From Methanococcoides sp052057775 (lineage in GTDB: Archaea; Halobacteriota; Methanosarcinia; Methanosarcinales; Methanosarcinaceae), in assembly GCF_052057775.1 (NCBI RefSeq), contig NZ_CP195121.1, positions 2,356,001-2,420,000 of the forward strand: 64,000 bases of DNA. The letters run 5' to 3'. The notes under the pieces are model-generated. The model searched no databases. It saw only the letters and a list, made by a program, of their open reading frames with translations, and was not told the origin of the DNA. The translations under genes were made by a program, and so were the position numbers. Of the stretch, positions 51,131-60,215 are shown piece after piece (within the stretch, counting starts at the first letter, position 1; the number at the start of each line of letters is the position of its first letter).

Positions 51131-52170
51131 TGTCACTCAACAAAGCTGTACTGGAAATACGCAACCGCCAGCGTATAAAGCCATCATCGAACGAGTATCC
51201 GGCTGCCGTCTGGAGGAGCACTGATCACTTCAACGGAGAAACAGTGGATACACTGACCATCATCTTCAAGACATCAGGATGCTGGTGGGGTAAAGCAGGC
51301 GGCTGCACCATGTGCGGTTTTGTCTATGACAGCGCAAAGATCCCCCCACAGCCTGAAGAGCTGGAAAAGCAGCTAGGGAATGCCATGCAAAAGGGTGAAA
51401 GGCTTGAGCGCTTCATGGTCAAGATATTCACATCAGGCAGTTTCCTGGATGAGAAAGAGATACCGATTGAAACAAGAAGAAGCATCCTTGGAAAACTGGC
51501 AGCTGATGAGCGCGTGTTCAAGGTAATCGTGGAAAGCCGCCCGGAGTTCGTTACAGAGGAGATACTGAAGTCCTGTGTCGATGCACTGGGAGATACCTCA
51601 TTTGAGGTTGCTATCGGTCTTGAGACAAGTTCCGACAATATCCGCAAGAACTCCATAAACAAGGGATTCACTTTCGCTGATTTTATCCGGGCAGCTGAAG
51701 TAGCGAAGAACAACGGAGTTGCTATGAAAGCATACCTGTTGTTAAAGCCGCTCTTCCTCTCCGAAAAAGAAGCTCTCGAAGACATTGTGAAGACCATAGA
51801 CGATGTTGCAGGACATGCACAGACCATTTCCATCAACCTGTGCAATGTGCAGAACGGCACCTATGTTGAACACATGTGGCAGCGAGGCCAGTACAGGCCA
51901 CCCTGGCTCTGGAGCATTGTGGAGATACTCCAGCGAACAAAACAGAAGCATCCGGAACTTGTGATTACTTCCGACCCTGTTGGTGCAGGCTCAAAACGTG
52001 GCCCACATAACTGCAAGAAATGCAGCAGGGACGTGTCGGATGCAGTACACCTTTTCTCAAGGACACAGGATCTGAGCGTACTTGACGGGCTCGACTGTGA
52101 ATGCAAAGAGTTGTGGAAAAAGGTCCTTGAACTGGACGGGCTTACATATGGAAGTCCGATACAGGACTGA
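51130..52170 (+). CDS. Archaeosine biosynthesis radical SAM protein RaSEA
   Basis: 346 residues. It works with ArcS to convert preQ0-derived lysine adduct at G15 of tRNA to archaeosine. The radical-SAM cysteines are in SGCWWGKAGGCTMCGF (Cx7Cx2C), followed by KIFTSGSFLDE and a C-terminal cysteine group CKKCSRDVSDAVHLF and CECKELW. Coupled to guaAB by overlap; both enzymes belong to guanine-nucleotide-derived pathways, but a functional reason is an inference. Confidence 0.92.
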   Translation: MSLNKAVLEIRNRQRIKPSSNEYPAAVWRSTDHFNGETVDTLTIIFKTSGCWWGKAGGCTMCGFVYDSAKIPPQPEELEKQLGNAMQKGERLERFMVKIFTSGSFLDEKEIPIETRRSILGKLAADERVFKVIVESRPEFVTEEILKSCVDALGDTSFEVAIGLETSSDNIRKNSINKGFTFADFIRAAEVAKNNGVAMKAYLLLKPLFLSEKEALEDIVKTIDDVAGHAQTISINLCNVQNGTYVEHMWQRGQYRPPWLWSIVEILQRTKQKHPELVITSDPVGAGSKRGPHNCKKCSRDVSDAVHLFSRTQDLSVLDGLDCECKELWKKVLELDGLTYGSPIQD

Positions 52171-52218
52171 TCATCAACATATTAAAACAAAACAAAAAAG
52201 AAAGGTCATAGGACACGG

Positions 52219-53109
52219 TTATTCCGTGTCCTGATACACCATTGTACCAATGCCCTGATCGGTGAAAAGCTCAAGCAGAACCGAATGTGATATACTTCCA
52301 TCTATTATGTGCACGCGCTCCACACCACCAAGTACGCTTGCTTTGGCGCTCCTCATCTTAGGGATCATTCCGCCACTGATAATACCTTCTTCTATCAAAG
52401 GTTCAACATCATCCACACTGATACGGGAAATGCGGCTGGACCTGTCAGACTGGTCCCTGAGAACACCAGGCACATCCGTCATCAATATGAGTTTCTTTGC
52501 ATGCAGGGCATCTGCAAGATCACCTGCAACCGTATCAGCATTGATGTTCAATGCATTGCCTTCAGCATCCATTGCGATCGGGGAGATCACCGGAATATAA
52601 TCGTTAGCTGTAACAATATTGATAAGTTCAGGATTGATGATCTCGGTCTCCCCTACCCAGCCAAGGTCCACGTCGTGTTCGACGTCCTCTATCATGATCT
52701 TCTGAGCGGCCTTTTTCTTAGCTATGATCATCTTTCCGTCCTTTCCGGAAAGACCCACACCTTTCCCACCATGTTTCCCTATGAGAGACACTATCTTTGT
52801 ATTGATATTACCCACAAGTACCATGCGTGCGATCTCCATGGTCTCATCGTCAGTTATCCTTAATCCGCCTACGAACTCAGGTTTCTTTCCCATACGTTCC
52901 ATCTTCTCAGTGATCTCCGGACCGCCACCATGGACGATAACCGGATGGATACCAACAAAACGCAAAAGTACAACGTCCTGAATGATGTCGCTCATAACAG
53001 AAGGATTGACCATAGCATGACCACCTACCTTGATCACCATTACGGAACCGTAAAAGTCCCGGATATACGGAAGTGCTTCGATCAGAACATTCTCTCTTTT
53101 TCCTGTCAT
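52219..53109 (-). CDS. argB: Acetylglutamate kinase
   Basis: Phosphorylates N-acetylglutamate in arginine synthesis. 296 residues with the amino-acid-kinase motifs VIKVGGHAMV (about 24-33), VIVHGGGPEI, GLSGKDGKMI and NINADTVAGDLADAL. Single gene here; other arg genes are not adjacent. Confidence 0.97.
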   Translation of the reverse strand: MTGKRENVLIEALPYIRDFYGSVMVIKVGGHAMVNPSVMSDIIQDVVLLRFVGIHPVIVHGGGPEITEKMERMGKKPEFVGGLRITDDETMEIARMVLVGNINTKIVSLIGKHGGKGVGLSGKDGKMIIAKKKAAQKIMIEDVEHDVDLGWVGETEIINPELINIVTANDYIPVISPIAMDAEGNALNINADTVAGDLADALHAKKLILMTDVPGVLRDQSDRSSRISRISVDDVEPLIEEGIISGGMIPKMRSAKASVLGGVERVHIIDGSISHSVLLELFTDQGIGTMVYQDTE

Positions 53110-53299
53110 AAGGGTACAATACGAAGCTCATTTAATAAAGCTTTTTGATATAAACTTGAACGCAATCCCGGATGCAAGTACGATCTATCAAGAGCAAAGG
53201 TGTAAAGGAACGGATTGATCAGATGACAAAGGCATTGATCATGTTCAAAGTAAGAATCGACAACAAAAAACGGACCAATGTTCAAAAAGTAGAATTGAA

Positions 53300-53337
53300 G
53301 AGTCCGTGAAAGGACTCAAAAAAATAAATATAAAGAT
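53300..53337 (-). terminator. T-rich stop and hairpin after the MC1 gene
   Basis: On the minus strand a T-rich run lies directly after the MC1 stop codon, followed by a 6-bp hairpin (53300-53305 pairing with 53312-53317). T-runs are the usual archaeal termination signal. The rest of the gap to argB (53110-53299) shows nothing I can name. Confidence 0.5.
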
Positions 53338-53338
53338 A

Positions 53339-53635
53339 TCAGACCTTGTCCAGTTTGATGATACCTGGCTTCTGTTTCTTTACGAATGGCTTGTTGATCT
53401 TGTCAGGCATCCAGTCAGGCTTGTTCTTTGGTGCAGCGACCATTTCCTTCCATCCAAGGAAGACATGGACCTTCTTGGTGCCACGCTCACGAAGCATGAT
53501 CTTCTCAGGTTTGGACTTGGTTCCCTTGCCCCTGTTAGCGACCTTAAGAGCTGCCTGTCGTGGCTGTTTTCCAGTGAATACACCATGCTCGTTACCCTTA
53601 CTGTCTCTTAACACAAAATTTCTTGTTTCAGACAT
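53339..53635 (-). CDS. Chromosomal protein MC1
   Basis: 98-residue basic DNA-bending protein, the main chromatin protein of Methanosarcinaceae and also found in haloarchaea. Sequence NFVLRDSKGNEHGVFTGKQPRQAALKVANRG and LRERGTKKVHVFLGWKEMV, with KPDWMPDKINKPFVKK near the end, is characteristic. AAGGTGAT precedes the ATG. It is the strongest single marker of the organism's family. Confidence 0.97.
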   Translation of the reverse strand: MSETRNFVLRDSKGNEHGVFTGKQPRQAALKVANRGKGTKSKPEKIMLRERGTKKVHVFLGWKEMVAAPKNKPDWMPDKINKPFVKKQKPGIIKLDKV

Positions 53636-53956
53636 ATTATCACCTTACGTACCCGTTATTGGTTATATGTAGTTGTACTTATTAAATATAAATAGTTTTC
53701 TTCTAATGTCGCCTTTTGCTCATGGTTCTGCAAATCAAATTAATTTGATATATTTGCTGCATCTGGAAAGAACTGGAAAATAACCTTTATATCAACCTTA
53801 TAAGACGATCATGACCCGCAAGACCAACGTGCCTTATATTAAAATGTTTCCGTATAACAAAACATTTACATGTAATGAATATGTTTGTGTTTGATATCAA
53901 CCTAAAAACATAACTTAAACATAATTTATTTTAATTCTTTACTAGAGGTCATAAAA
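53636..53956. promoter_or_regulatory. Divergent promoter region of MC1 and mptA with palindrome
   Basis: 321-base A/T-rich gap. On the minus strand CTATTTATATTTAA (near 53684-53697) is the likely MC1 TATA box. A perfect 16-bp palindrome ATCAAATTAATTTGAT lies at 53734-53749, about 45 bases further upstream. For mptA, TATA-like AATTTATTTTAA lies near 53920-53932. No open frame of note. Confidence 0.45.
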
Positions 53957-54910
53957 ATGGAGCTTCCAGTTGCGCAATTTCCTGACGTACAAGCAAATAA
54001 ACCAAATATACCCGTAAACCTCACACGCGTAGGTGTGACCGGAGTAAAAAAACTAGTTGAGATCAAACGTAAAGATAAGCGCCCTATAGTGCTTATTTCA
54101 ACTTTTGACATCTTCGTGGACTTGCCTTCAGACCGTAAAGGTGCAAACCTTTCACGTAATTTCGAAGCTATCGACGAGGTTCTTGAAAAAGCGATAAACA
54201 TGCCGGTTTATGAAATAGAGGAACTATGCAGCGATGTTGCCAAGAACCTTCTGGGAAGGCATGAGTATGCCACCAGATCCGAAGTACGCATGAAAAGCGA
54301 ATATGTGGTAAGAAGAGAATCACCATCCACTAAAATGCAGTGCCAGGAAGTAGTAGACATATTTGCAGAGGCTATTGCAACAAGACCTGAACACGAAGAG
54401 ATAGACGTCAAGAAGCTCATTGGTGCAGAAGTTGTCGGCATGACCGCCTGCCCATGCGCTCAGGAGATCATGAGAGACAATGCAAAAGCAGCACTTCGTG
54501 ACCTTGGTGTTGACCTGGAAACCATTGTGAATTTCCTCAACAGAGTACCAATGGCAACCCACAACCAGAGAGGACGTGGAATAATCTCACTTGAGGTCAG
54601 CGGTGATGTTGATGTCTCAATTGATACAATTATCGAGATCATTGAAAACTCAATGAGCTCCAGTATTGTCGAGCTTCTTAAGCGTGCAGATGAAGCAATG
54701 GTCGTGGAAAGAGCTCACAAGAACCCTAAGTTCGTTGAAGATTGTGTCAGGACAATGGCAAAGAAGATCGTCAGCGAATTCAAACATGTACCTGATGATG
54801 CTATTGTAACTATCAAGCAGATCAACGAAGAGAGCATTCACAGGCACAATGCATTTGCCGAAAGGGTTGCACTCCTCGGAGAGCTAAGGGAAGAGATAGA
54901 GAATAACTAA
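53957..54910 (+). CDS. mptA: GTP cyclohydrolase MptA (methanopterin pathway)
   Basis: 317 residues, Fe(II)-dependent GTP cyclohydrolase of the FolE2/MptA type that opens methanopterin synthesis. Begins MELPVAQFPDVQANKPNIPVNL; the conserved metal site region is GMTACPCAQEIM (about 161-172), and MATHNQRGRGIISLEV follows. Full length. DUF2098 follows after 14 bases. Confidence 0.96.
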   Translation: MELPVAQFPDVQANKPNIPVNLTRVGVTGVKKLVEIKRKDKRPIVLISTFDIFVDLPSDRKGANLSRNFEAIDEVLEKAINMPVYEIEELCSDVAKNLLGRHEYATRSEVRMKSEYVVRRESPSTKMQCQEVVDIFAEAIATRPEHEEIDVKKLIGAEVVGMTACPCAQEIMRDNAKAALRDLGVDLETIVNFLNRVPMATHNQRGRGIISLEVSGDVDVSIDTIIEIIENSMSSSIVELLKRADEAMVVERAHKNPKFVEDCVRTMAKKIVSEFKHVPDDAIVTIKQINEESIHRHNAFAERVALLGELREEIENN

Positions 54911-54924
54911 GGAGAGATCTCAAA

Positions 54925-55239
54925 GTGGCAGAAGAGCCTTCAGCAGTCGATGTAGATGGTGCTCCGATAGCTATAGGGAGCAATGTAAGATATATCAAAA
55001 CAGATACAATTGGTGAAATAACCGATATCAAAACTGATGATGAAGGCACCTGGGCACTTCTTGATACTACCCAACTTTATTACAGGGTAGACACCCTGCA
55101 GATCACAGAAAAGAAGGCAAATGCAGGAAAGGAATACACAATTTCCGAAGAAGATATAAAAGAGCGTATCAAAAAGCAGGCAGAACTTGCACAGACCGGT
55201 ACACTGGAAGAAGTCTTCCAGGCAACAGGAGGAGGCTGA
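54925..55239 (+). CDS. DUF2098 family protein
   Basis: 104 residues from a GTG with GGAGAG upstream. A small beta-barrel-like domain (PIAIGSNVRYIKTDTIGEITDIKTDDEGTWALLDTTQLYYRVDTLQI, about 15-62) is followed by a helical tail with KERIKKQAELAQTGTLEEVFQATGGG. Archaeal family of unknown function. The same-strand position 14 bases after mptA suggests co-expression with methanopterin synthesis. Confidence 0.82.
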   Translation: MAEEPSAVDVDGAPIAIGSNVRYIKTDTIGEITDIKTDDEGTWALLDTTQLYYRVDTLQITEKKANAGKEYTISEEDIKERIKKQAELAQTGTLEEVFQATGGG

Positions 55240-55333
55240 TATTCACCGCCAATTCCTGTTTCTTTTTTATTAAAGATCCAATGTTGGTCCCATTCCACAT
55301 ATCCTTTAAGACTTCTTTTTCTTCTTCGTCGTA

Positions 55334-56269
55334 TTAATTGCCTTTCTCAAGCAATGTAAGTGACCTTATCCACTCACCCTTTGGCTCTCTGGAAGTCCCG
55401 ACCACAAGTCTCTTGATGTCACCGACCTGCTCAACGACACCCTGCGCCTCAATAATCTCTCCCTCCAGCGCCTGGCCTGCATAGGTATGAGTGTATGAGA
55501 GCACATGGTCTATCTCATCATGGTCGATCCTGTAAACAGAAGGATTGTCGAAAGCGAGTTTTGCATCAGTGACCGTTGCTTCGATCTTCATCGTCCCAAC
55601 ATCAACCCCTCGTGGAAGCGGCTCACCTATCTGGTCCCAGTCCCTCACGAACAGAAGGTCAAAATATGTCCCGCCGACCATTCCCCTGTTACCTTTACGT
55701 TTCTCGTGAAGGATGAACTCCTCATAGGAGATCTCAGGAATGCGCTTGTTGTAGATCCTATGCCACATCTGCTCATCAATATCCTCAATAAAGCCGCCTT
55801 CCTTCTTTGCAGCTGTAATTGCATCCCTTGCCTTGAACCATTCATTGCCATATACAACAAAATCAACATCCGAGTGCTCATTTTGTAGCCCCGGCAAAAA
55901 CGAACCTGTAACACCCATCTTTTCAATGGGAATGCCGGCATTTAGAAGTACATCTGCAACAGCTTTCACCCTCCCATCCCTCTTAATAAGCTCAGGGACC
56001 GGGTCAGGAGGATGCAGGACCATTTTTACCTGATCTTCGGGAACTATATGCACATCCTGTACCCACTCAGGCCTGTTATCCCGCATAAAATCGAAAGCGA
56101 CATCAAAATCATATTTTCTGTATCTAATACCGTTGAGCTGACGGTCACCGGATTCATCCGGAACATACCTGAGCACACACCTCACGCCTTCAGGATGAAA
56201 ATAATCAGCTACCGCAAATATCCAGTCATCTTTTGTAATAATGAAATCTCTGATACGCGCTTTTATCAT
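55334..56269 (-). CDS. Predicted nucleotidyltransferase (COG1665 type)
   Basis: 311 residues. An N-terminal domain (1-95) precedes a pol-beta-type nucleotidyltransferase motif GSFLPGLQNEHSDVDFVVYG (about 121-140), i.e. GS-x-G-DxD, and a C-terminal beta-rich part (DHVLSYTHTYAGQALEGEIIEAQGVVEQ). Archaeal family of unknown substrate; adenylation or uridylation of a nucleic acid or small molecule is expected from the motif. Confidence 0.83.
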   Translation of the reverse strand: MIKARIRDFIITKDDWIFAVADYFHPEGVRCVLRYVPDESGDRQLNGIRYRKYDFDVAFDFMRDNRPEWVQDVHIVPEDQVKMVLHPPDPVPELIKRDGRVKAVADVLLNAGIPIEKMGVTGSFLPGLQNEHSDVDFVVYGNEWFKARDAITAAKKEGGFIEDIDEQMWHRIYNKRIPEISYEEFILHEKRKGNRGMVGGTYFDLLFVRDWDQIGEPLPRGVDVGTMKIEATVTDAKLAFDNPSVYRIDHDEIDHVLSYTHTYAGQALEGEIIEAQGVVEQVGDIKRLVVGTSREPKGEWIRSLTLLEKGN

Positions 56270-56350
56270 TGTGATCTACCCGTGATTATTGAAACGATGT
56301 CAACAGATGTATCTCAGGACTTATAAATGCCACTCATCGGTCAACAAATA

Positions 56351-56803
56351 TCAGACCAGTTCCATGGAAAGAGCGATCTCATCACAATCGGGGAACTTAT
56401 GACATTTGAGACATCCACTCCATATCTTATGTGGAAGTGAAGATTTGTCAACACGCCTGAAACCGTTCTTTTCAAAAAATACCGGAGCGTAGGTCAATGT
56501 GAACACAGTGGTCACTCCAAGCTCGCGGGCATCACCAAGACAGGCATTCAATAATCTGGTACCTACCCCTTTACCCCTGTATTCCGGAAGTATAGCAAAG
56601 GAGAGAACCTCAGCAAGATCCACCCACAGAACCTGAAGTCCGCAGCAACCAACGACCTCGCCATCAACTTCGTAAACATAGAAGTTACGCACGGATTCAT
56701 AGAGTTCACTTACAGACCGGGGAAGCATCAGATCCTGATCCGCATAAAATTTGATAATATGCCTGATACTATCAATGTCTTTTAGAGTAGCTTTCCTGAT
56801 CAA
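56351..56803 (-). CDS. GNAT N-acetyltransferase, short N-acetylglutamate-synthase-like
   Basis: 150 residues. GNAT acetyl-CoA motif ILPEYRGKGVGTRLL (about 73-87), typical order MIRKATLKDIDSI...VYEVDGEVVGCCGL...TLTYAPVFFEKNGFRRV. The C-terminal SLPHKIWSGCLKCHKFPDCDEIALSM has three cysteines and resembles the end of short ArgA-type enzymes, so glutamate acetylation for arginine synthesis is plausible; other amines remain possible. tRNA-Arg lies 44 bases upstream on the same strand. Confidence 0.83.
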   Translation of the reverse strand: MIRKATLKDIDSIRHIIKFYADQDLMLPRSVSELYESVRNFYVYEVDGEVVGCCGLQVLWVDLAEVLSFAILPEYRGKGVGTRLLNACLGDARELGVTTVFTLTYAPVFFEKNGFRRVDKSSLPHKIWSGCLKCHKFPDCDEIALSMELV

Positions 56804-56847
56804 ACTGCAGGCTCCTTCGTTCGTAAAAATAATGAAAGAATAATTGG

Positions 56848-56922
56848 CGGGCGTGAAGGGATTTGAACCCCTGATTTACAGCTTAGGAGGCTGCCGCCAT
56901 ATCCTGGCTAGGCCACACGCCC
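56848..56922 (-). tRNA. tRNA-Arg (anticodon CCT)
   Basis: Cloverleaf with acceptor GGGCGTG/CACGCCC, D-arm GCCTAGCCAGGATATGGC, anticodon arm GCAGC-CTCCTAA-GCTGT (CCT, reads AGG), T-arm AGGGG-TTCAAAT-CCCTT and discriminator G. CCA not encoded. Confidence 0.94.
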
Positions 56923-57153
56923 ACGCGATACTCCTGTAATGTCAATCATTCTTTTAAACTTATTGGTTGGAATACGGAAGGATAAATTTCCTAAATATAA
57001 AGAGAGCTCACATCCATCAGATGCGCATACTCAAAAGGAGATAGAAAATGATCAAATAATGGTAATAGCAAAGTGGGGAAAATTCGACAACATTATATAT
57101 CATTATTATTATGGGGAGGGCGGAGAGAGCCAACTAAAAATGGAGAAAAACAT

Positions 57154-57357
57154 ATGAAGATAGTACATGCACAAACAGTCCTTGCAGAAGAGCAGCTTAT
57201 AGAACTCAAAAAAAAATCAGGTGAATCCTCCACAAAAGATGCCCTAAGCACCGCAGTTAAGCACTATCTTGAATGTGAGTATACGGATATGGGCGAAGAT
57301 ATGTGGGTTAAAAAGATGGAAAAGATCGTTCAGAAAAAGAAAGAACAACAAAAATGA
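57154..57357 (+). CDS. Small conserved archaeal protein (DUF5371-like)
   Basis: 67 residues beginning MKIVHAQTVLAEEQLIELKKKSGESSTKDALSTAVKHYLE, a ribbon-helix-helix-like or helical pattern, with a Lys/Glu-rich tail. I recognise it as the DUF5371 type; function unknown. The ATG at 57154 has GGAG eight bases upstream, and ATTATATATC near 57093 is a probable TATA box. Confidence 0.75.
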   Translation: MKIVHAQTVLAEEQLIELKKKSGESSTKDALSTAVKHYLECEYTDMGEDMWVKKMEKIVQKKKEQQK

Positions 57358-57441
57358 TCATACAACTAAAGATCAGCTTCAACCACATATTTTCAATTGT
57401 TGCATGAACATACTTTTTTCAGATGGTCATTTAACATGACC

Positions 57442-57481
57442 TTGAATGCATCAGGAAACCAAAATTTCCGGATGCATTCAA
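57442..57481. other. Long perfect hairpin in a gene-free gap
   Basis: The 334-base gap 57358-57691 contains an 11-bp perfect inverted repeat TTGAATGCATC (57442-57452) / GATGCATTCAA (57471-57481), extended after one mismatch by GGAAA (57454-57458) / TTTCC (57465-57469), with a CCAAAA loop. That is 16 pairs in 40 bases. No T-run follows on either side, so it is not a simple terminator. Confidence 0.8.
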
Positions 57482-57625
57482 ATACATCAGATCGTCTAAT
57501 GTGATCGACCCGTGAACTATGCACATTATTAGAAAGTGCTTATTATGCAGGGATTTCTTAAAAGTGATGATTTAACAAGTAATAAGTTTAGTATTTTGCT
57601 AAATTTTGATAGTATGTGCACAAAG

Positions 57626-57634
57626 CATTTATAG
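57626..57634 (+). promoter_or_regulatory. TATA box of the PAP2 gene
   Basis: CATTTATAG lies about 60 bases before the ATG at 57692, predicting a leader of roughly 35 bases. A small palindrome AAGCATGCTT follows it closely. Nothing else recognisable lies between 57482 and 57625. Confidence 0.4.
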
Positions 57635-57691
57635 ACGAAGCATGCTTAATTAGAGCCTGTCTGACGATATAGCGAAATGGACTGATAGGTT

Positions 57692-58579
57692 ATGACATCT
57701 TCATATCTAATGATCCTTATAATGGCACCAATACTGATATGCCTGCTAACAGCAGCATATTATGTGTTTGTCCCGGAAGATTTCAAAAGAGACCACAAAA
57801 CGACCTGGAGAGGTATGTTCACATTGAGGACACTACCATACCTCATATCAGCTTGTTTTGTTTACCTGCTTGTCAAATCTCAGCTGGCGATCGTTAATTT
57901 CATTGGGAAGGTCCCGGATACAAGCTATGCCAGCTACATGATACAGATCGAAGGAGATGCTGTTGCTTACTTCCAGAATTTTGCAAGCCCATTGCTAACA
58001 TATAGCAGTGCTTTCGTTTACCTGATAGGATTTTCATTCCTGTTGATATTTACATTCCTCTTGCTAATGTATACACAGCAGCATGAGTTCCTTCAGGAAT
58101 ATACGATCGCTTTTGTTTCCATATACCTTATAGCACTTCCGTTCTACATCTACCTACCCGTACCTGTAACAGGTTTCACATTGCCAAATGTCGTACCGCT
58201 GTTGTACAACATGAGCCCCATAATACTACAGGGCGTAAAGGTCGTAGATCCGTTTCTCGATAATTGTTTCCCCAGCCTCCACGCAGCATTATCCGTAATG
58301 GCCATGCTGATGGCACTAAGAACTGATTTTAAGAGATTCAAAATATTTGCAGTGGCACTCACAGCAGCAATCCAGTTTACTATCCTCTACCTGGGAATAC
58401 ACTGGATCACTGACATGATAGGCGGCATCATGCTTGCCCTGATAACTTATTTCATTGCAACCAGGTACAGGAAGAACATACTGAAAATACCGGAACGCAT
58501 CTATACATCATTTGAGAAGAGAACTGAGCTTGTAGAGGCTGTAAATTCAGTCCTGTTGTCAAAAGGGCTCATCAAATGA
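57692..58579 (+). CDS. PAP2-superfamily membrane phosphatase/phosphotransferase
   Basis: 295 residues with about six spans. The PAP2 motifs are NCFPSLHAALSVMAM (C2, about 190-204, with the catalytic-pair His) and YLGIHWITDMIGGIML (C3, about 232-247, H and D). The KxxxxxxRP motif C1 is replaced, a pattern seen in inositol-phosphotransferase (Aur1-like) members. Substrate likely a lipid phosphate or a phosphopolyol (inference). The soluble C-terminus runs about 45 residues. Confidence 0.85.
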   Translation: MTSSYLMILIMAPILICLLTAAYYVFVPEDFKRDHKTTWRGMFTLRTLPYLISACFVYLLVKSQLAIVNFIGKVPDTSYASYMIQIEGDAVAYFQNFASPLLTYSSAFVYLIGFSFLLIFTFLLLMYTQQHEFLQEYTIAFVSIYLIALPFYIYLPVPVTGFTLPNVVPLLYNMSPIILQGVKVVDPFLDNCFPSLHAALSVMAMLMALRTDFKRFKIFAVALTAAIQFTILYLGIHWITDMIGGIMLALITYFIATRYRKNILKIPERIYTSFEKRTELVEAVNSVLLSKGLIK

Positions 58580-58675
58580 AGAATATTTTTGCTTGAAAAA
58601 GTTAAATACTATTTTAAAGAATATATGTTATGGTACTTGAATAAACATTCCAATTAAATTGAGATAGTGGTGACC

Positions 58676-60106
58676 ATGACAGAGAAACTGGATTCGATCC
58701 TTGAAAACAGAGGTCCTATCAAAAAGATAGGTGTGCTTGGCATGGGATATGTGGGAATCCCTGCAGCTGCTCTTTTTGCAAACTCCGAGAAGTTCGATCA
58801 TGTTCTGGGCTTCCAGAGAGACTCAAAAAGTTCCGGATACAAGATAAAAATGCTCAACAACGGTGAAAGCCCCCTGAAAGGAGAGGAACCCGGTCTTGAG
58901 GAACTGCTGAAGAAGGTCGTTAATGAAGGTAAGTTCGAATGTACTCCGGACTTTTCAAAAATATCAGAACTTGATGCAGTAACTCTTGCGATACAAACAC
59001 CATTCTCTGATCCTTCAAGCCTCCTTCCTGATTTCAGCGCACTCACCGAAGGCATACATAACGTGGGAAAGTACCTGAAAGAAGGTATGCTGGTTGTTCT
59101 GGAATCAACTATAACGCCCGGAACAACGGACACGCTTGCAAGACAGATCCTGGAAGAGGAATCCGGACTGAAAGCCGGAGAGGACTTTGCACTCGCACAT
59201 GCTCCAGAGAGGGTCATGGTCGGCCGTCTGCTAAAGAACATACAGGAGCACGATCGTATTGTTGGCGGCATTGATGAGGCCAGTACAAAGCGAGCCGTGG
59301 AACTTTACAGTCCTGTGCTCACTAAAGGGAAGATCATACCCATGACAGCAAGGGCCGCAGAGGTAACCAAGACCGCAGAGAACACCTTCAGGGATCTACA
59401 GATAGCAGCCATCAACCAGCTGGCGCTGTACTGTGAAGCCATGAGTATCAATGTCTACGATGTGAGAGCAGGTATCGACAGCCTCAAAGGTGAGGGTATC
59501 ACACGTGCAATACTTTACCCGGGTGCAGGTGTGGGAGGGCACTGCCTTACAAAGGATACATATCATCTGGAAAGAGGAGTTACAACAAGTGGCGGAACAC
59601 TTGACTATCCTGAAGGCATGGATTCTATCTTTGTTCTTGCAAGAAAGGTGAATGATTTCATGCCAAAACACATGTTCCACCTGACAAAAGAAGCTCTCAG
59701 GCGCATCGACGGGGAAGTAAAAGGTTCGAAGATCGCCATTCTTGGATGGGCATTCATCAATGATTCCGATGATGCGCGCAACCCGCCTTCTGAGCCCTAC
59801 AGAGATCTTCTGATCAACGAGGGAGCAAATGTGATGGTACATGATCCACATGTGCTGAACTACCCTGGTGTGGTGATCATGAAGGATCTGGACGAAGTTA
59901 TCAAAGATGCGGACGTCGTGGCCATACTGACCGGACACTCCCGGTATTTCGATCTTGAACCTTCAAAGATCAAGAAGCTAACAGGAAAAGCTAACACCGT
60001 TATTGTAGACGGAAGGAATGTTATCGATCCCGATGAGTACATCAGCAATGGTTTCGTATACAAGGGTATCGGACGCGGGGACAAGAACGAACATCCAATT
60101 GTCTGA
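58676..60106 (+). CDS. UDP-sugar 6-dehydrogenase (WecC / UDP-ManNAc or UDP-GlcNAc dehydrogenase type)
   Basis: About 476 residues, NAD-dependent oxidation of a UDP-N-acetylhexosamine to the uronic acid. Rossmann motif GVLGMGYVGIP, ESTITPGTTD, TAENTFRDLQIAAINQLALYC, and the catalytic cysteine (about C290) in GAGVGGHCLTKD. The ATG at 58676 is taken as start; GTG codons at 58667 and 58670 are alternatives. It could supply the uronic acid for the enzymes at 5169-7877, but distance makes this an inference. Confidence 0.92.
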   Translation: MTEKLDSILENRGPIKKIGVLGMGYVGIPAAALFANSEKFDHVLGFQRDSKSSGYKIKMLNNGESPLKGEEPGLEELLKKVVNEGKFECTPDFSKISELDAVTLAIQTPFSDPSSLLPDFSALTEGIHNVGKYLKEGMLVVLESTITPGTTDTLARQILEEESGLKAGEDFALAHAPERVMVGRLLKNIQEHDRIVGGIDEASTKRAVELYSPVLTKGKIIPMTARAAEVTKTAENTFRDLQIAAINQLALYCEAMSINVYDVRAGIDSLKGEGITRAILYPGAGVGGHCLTKDTYHLERGVTTSGGTLDYPEGMDSIFVLARKVNDFMPKHMFHLTKEALRRIDGEVKGSKIAILGWAFINDSDDARNPPSEPYRDLLINEGANVMVHDPHVLNYPGVVIMKDLDEVIKDADVVAILTGHSRYFDLEPSKIKKLTGKANTVIVDGRNVIDPDEYISNGFVYKGIGRGDKNEHPIV

Positions 60107-60137
60107 ACGATATTAAATTTGAATGTCCAGGATGAAT

Positions 60138-60198
60138 GGAACATTTGAATCTTTAAGGCGCAGGGCAAAGTCCAGTCGGAAATGTTCCGGCGCCCCTG
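60138..60198 (+). other. Structured intergenic segment with alternative stems
   Basis: In the 60107-60372 gap a 9-bp perfect stem GGAACATTT (60138-60146) / AAATGTTCC (60180-60188) competes with GGCGC (60157-60161) / GCGCC (60190-60194) and CAGGG / CCCTG. Immediately after comes AAAAGGAGG (60201-60209). Mutually exclusive stems in front of a strong ribosome-binding site resemble a switch, but no known riboswitch class is recognised. Confidence 0.4.
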
Positions 60199-60215
60199 AT
60201 AAAAGGAGGATGTCG

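Noticed and set aside
56939..57157. 72-codon frame whose stop overlaps the DUF5371 start (ATGA)
   Set aside because: The overlap is tempting, but the frame begins in the likely promoter of tRNA-Arg, crosses the TATA box of DUF5371 and encodes an improbable sequence (IIYHYYYGEGGES).
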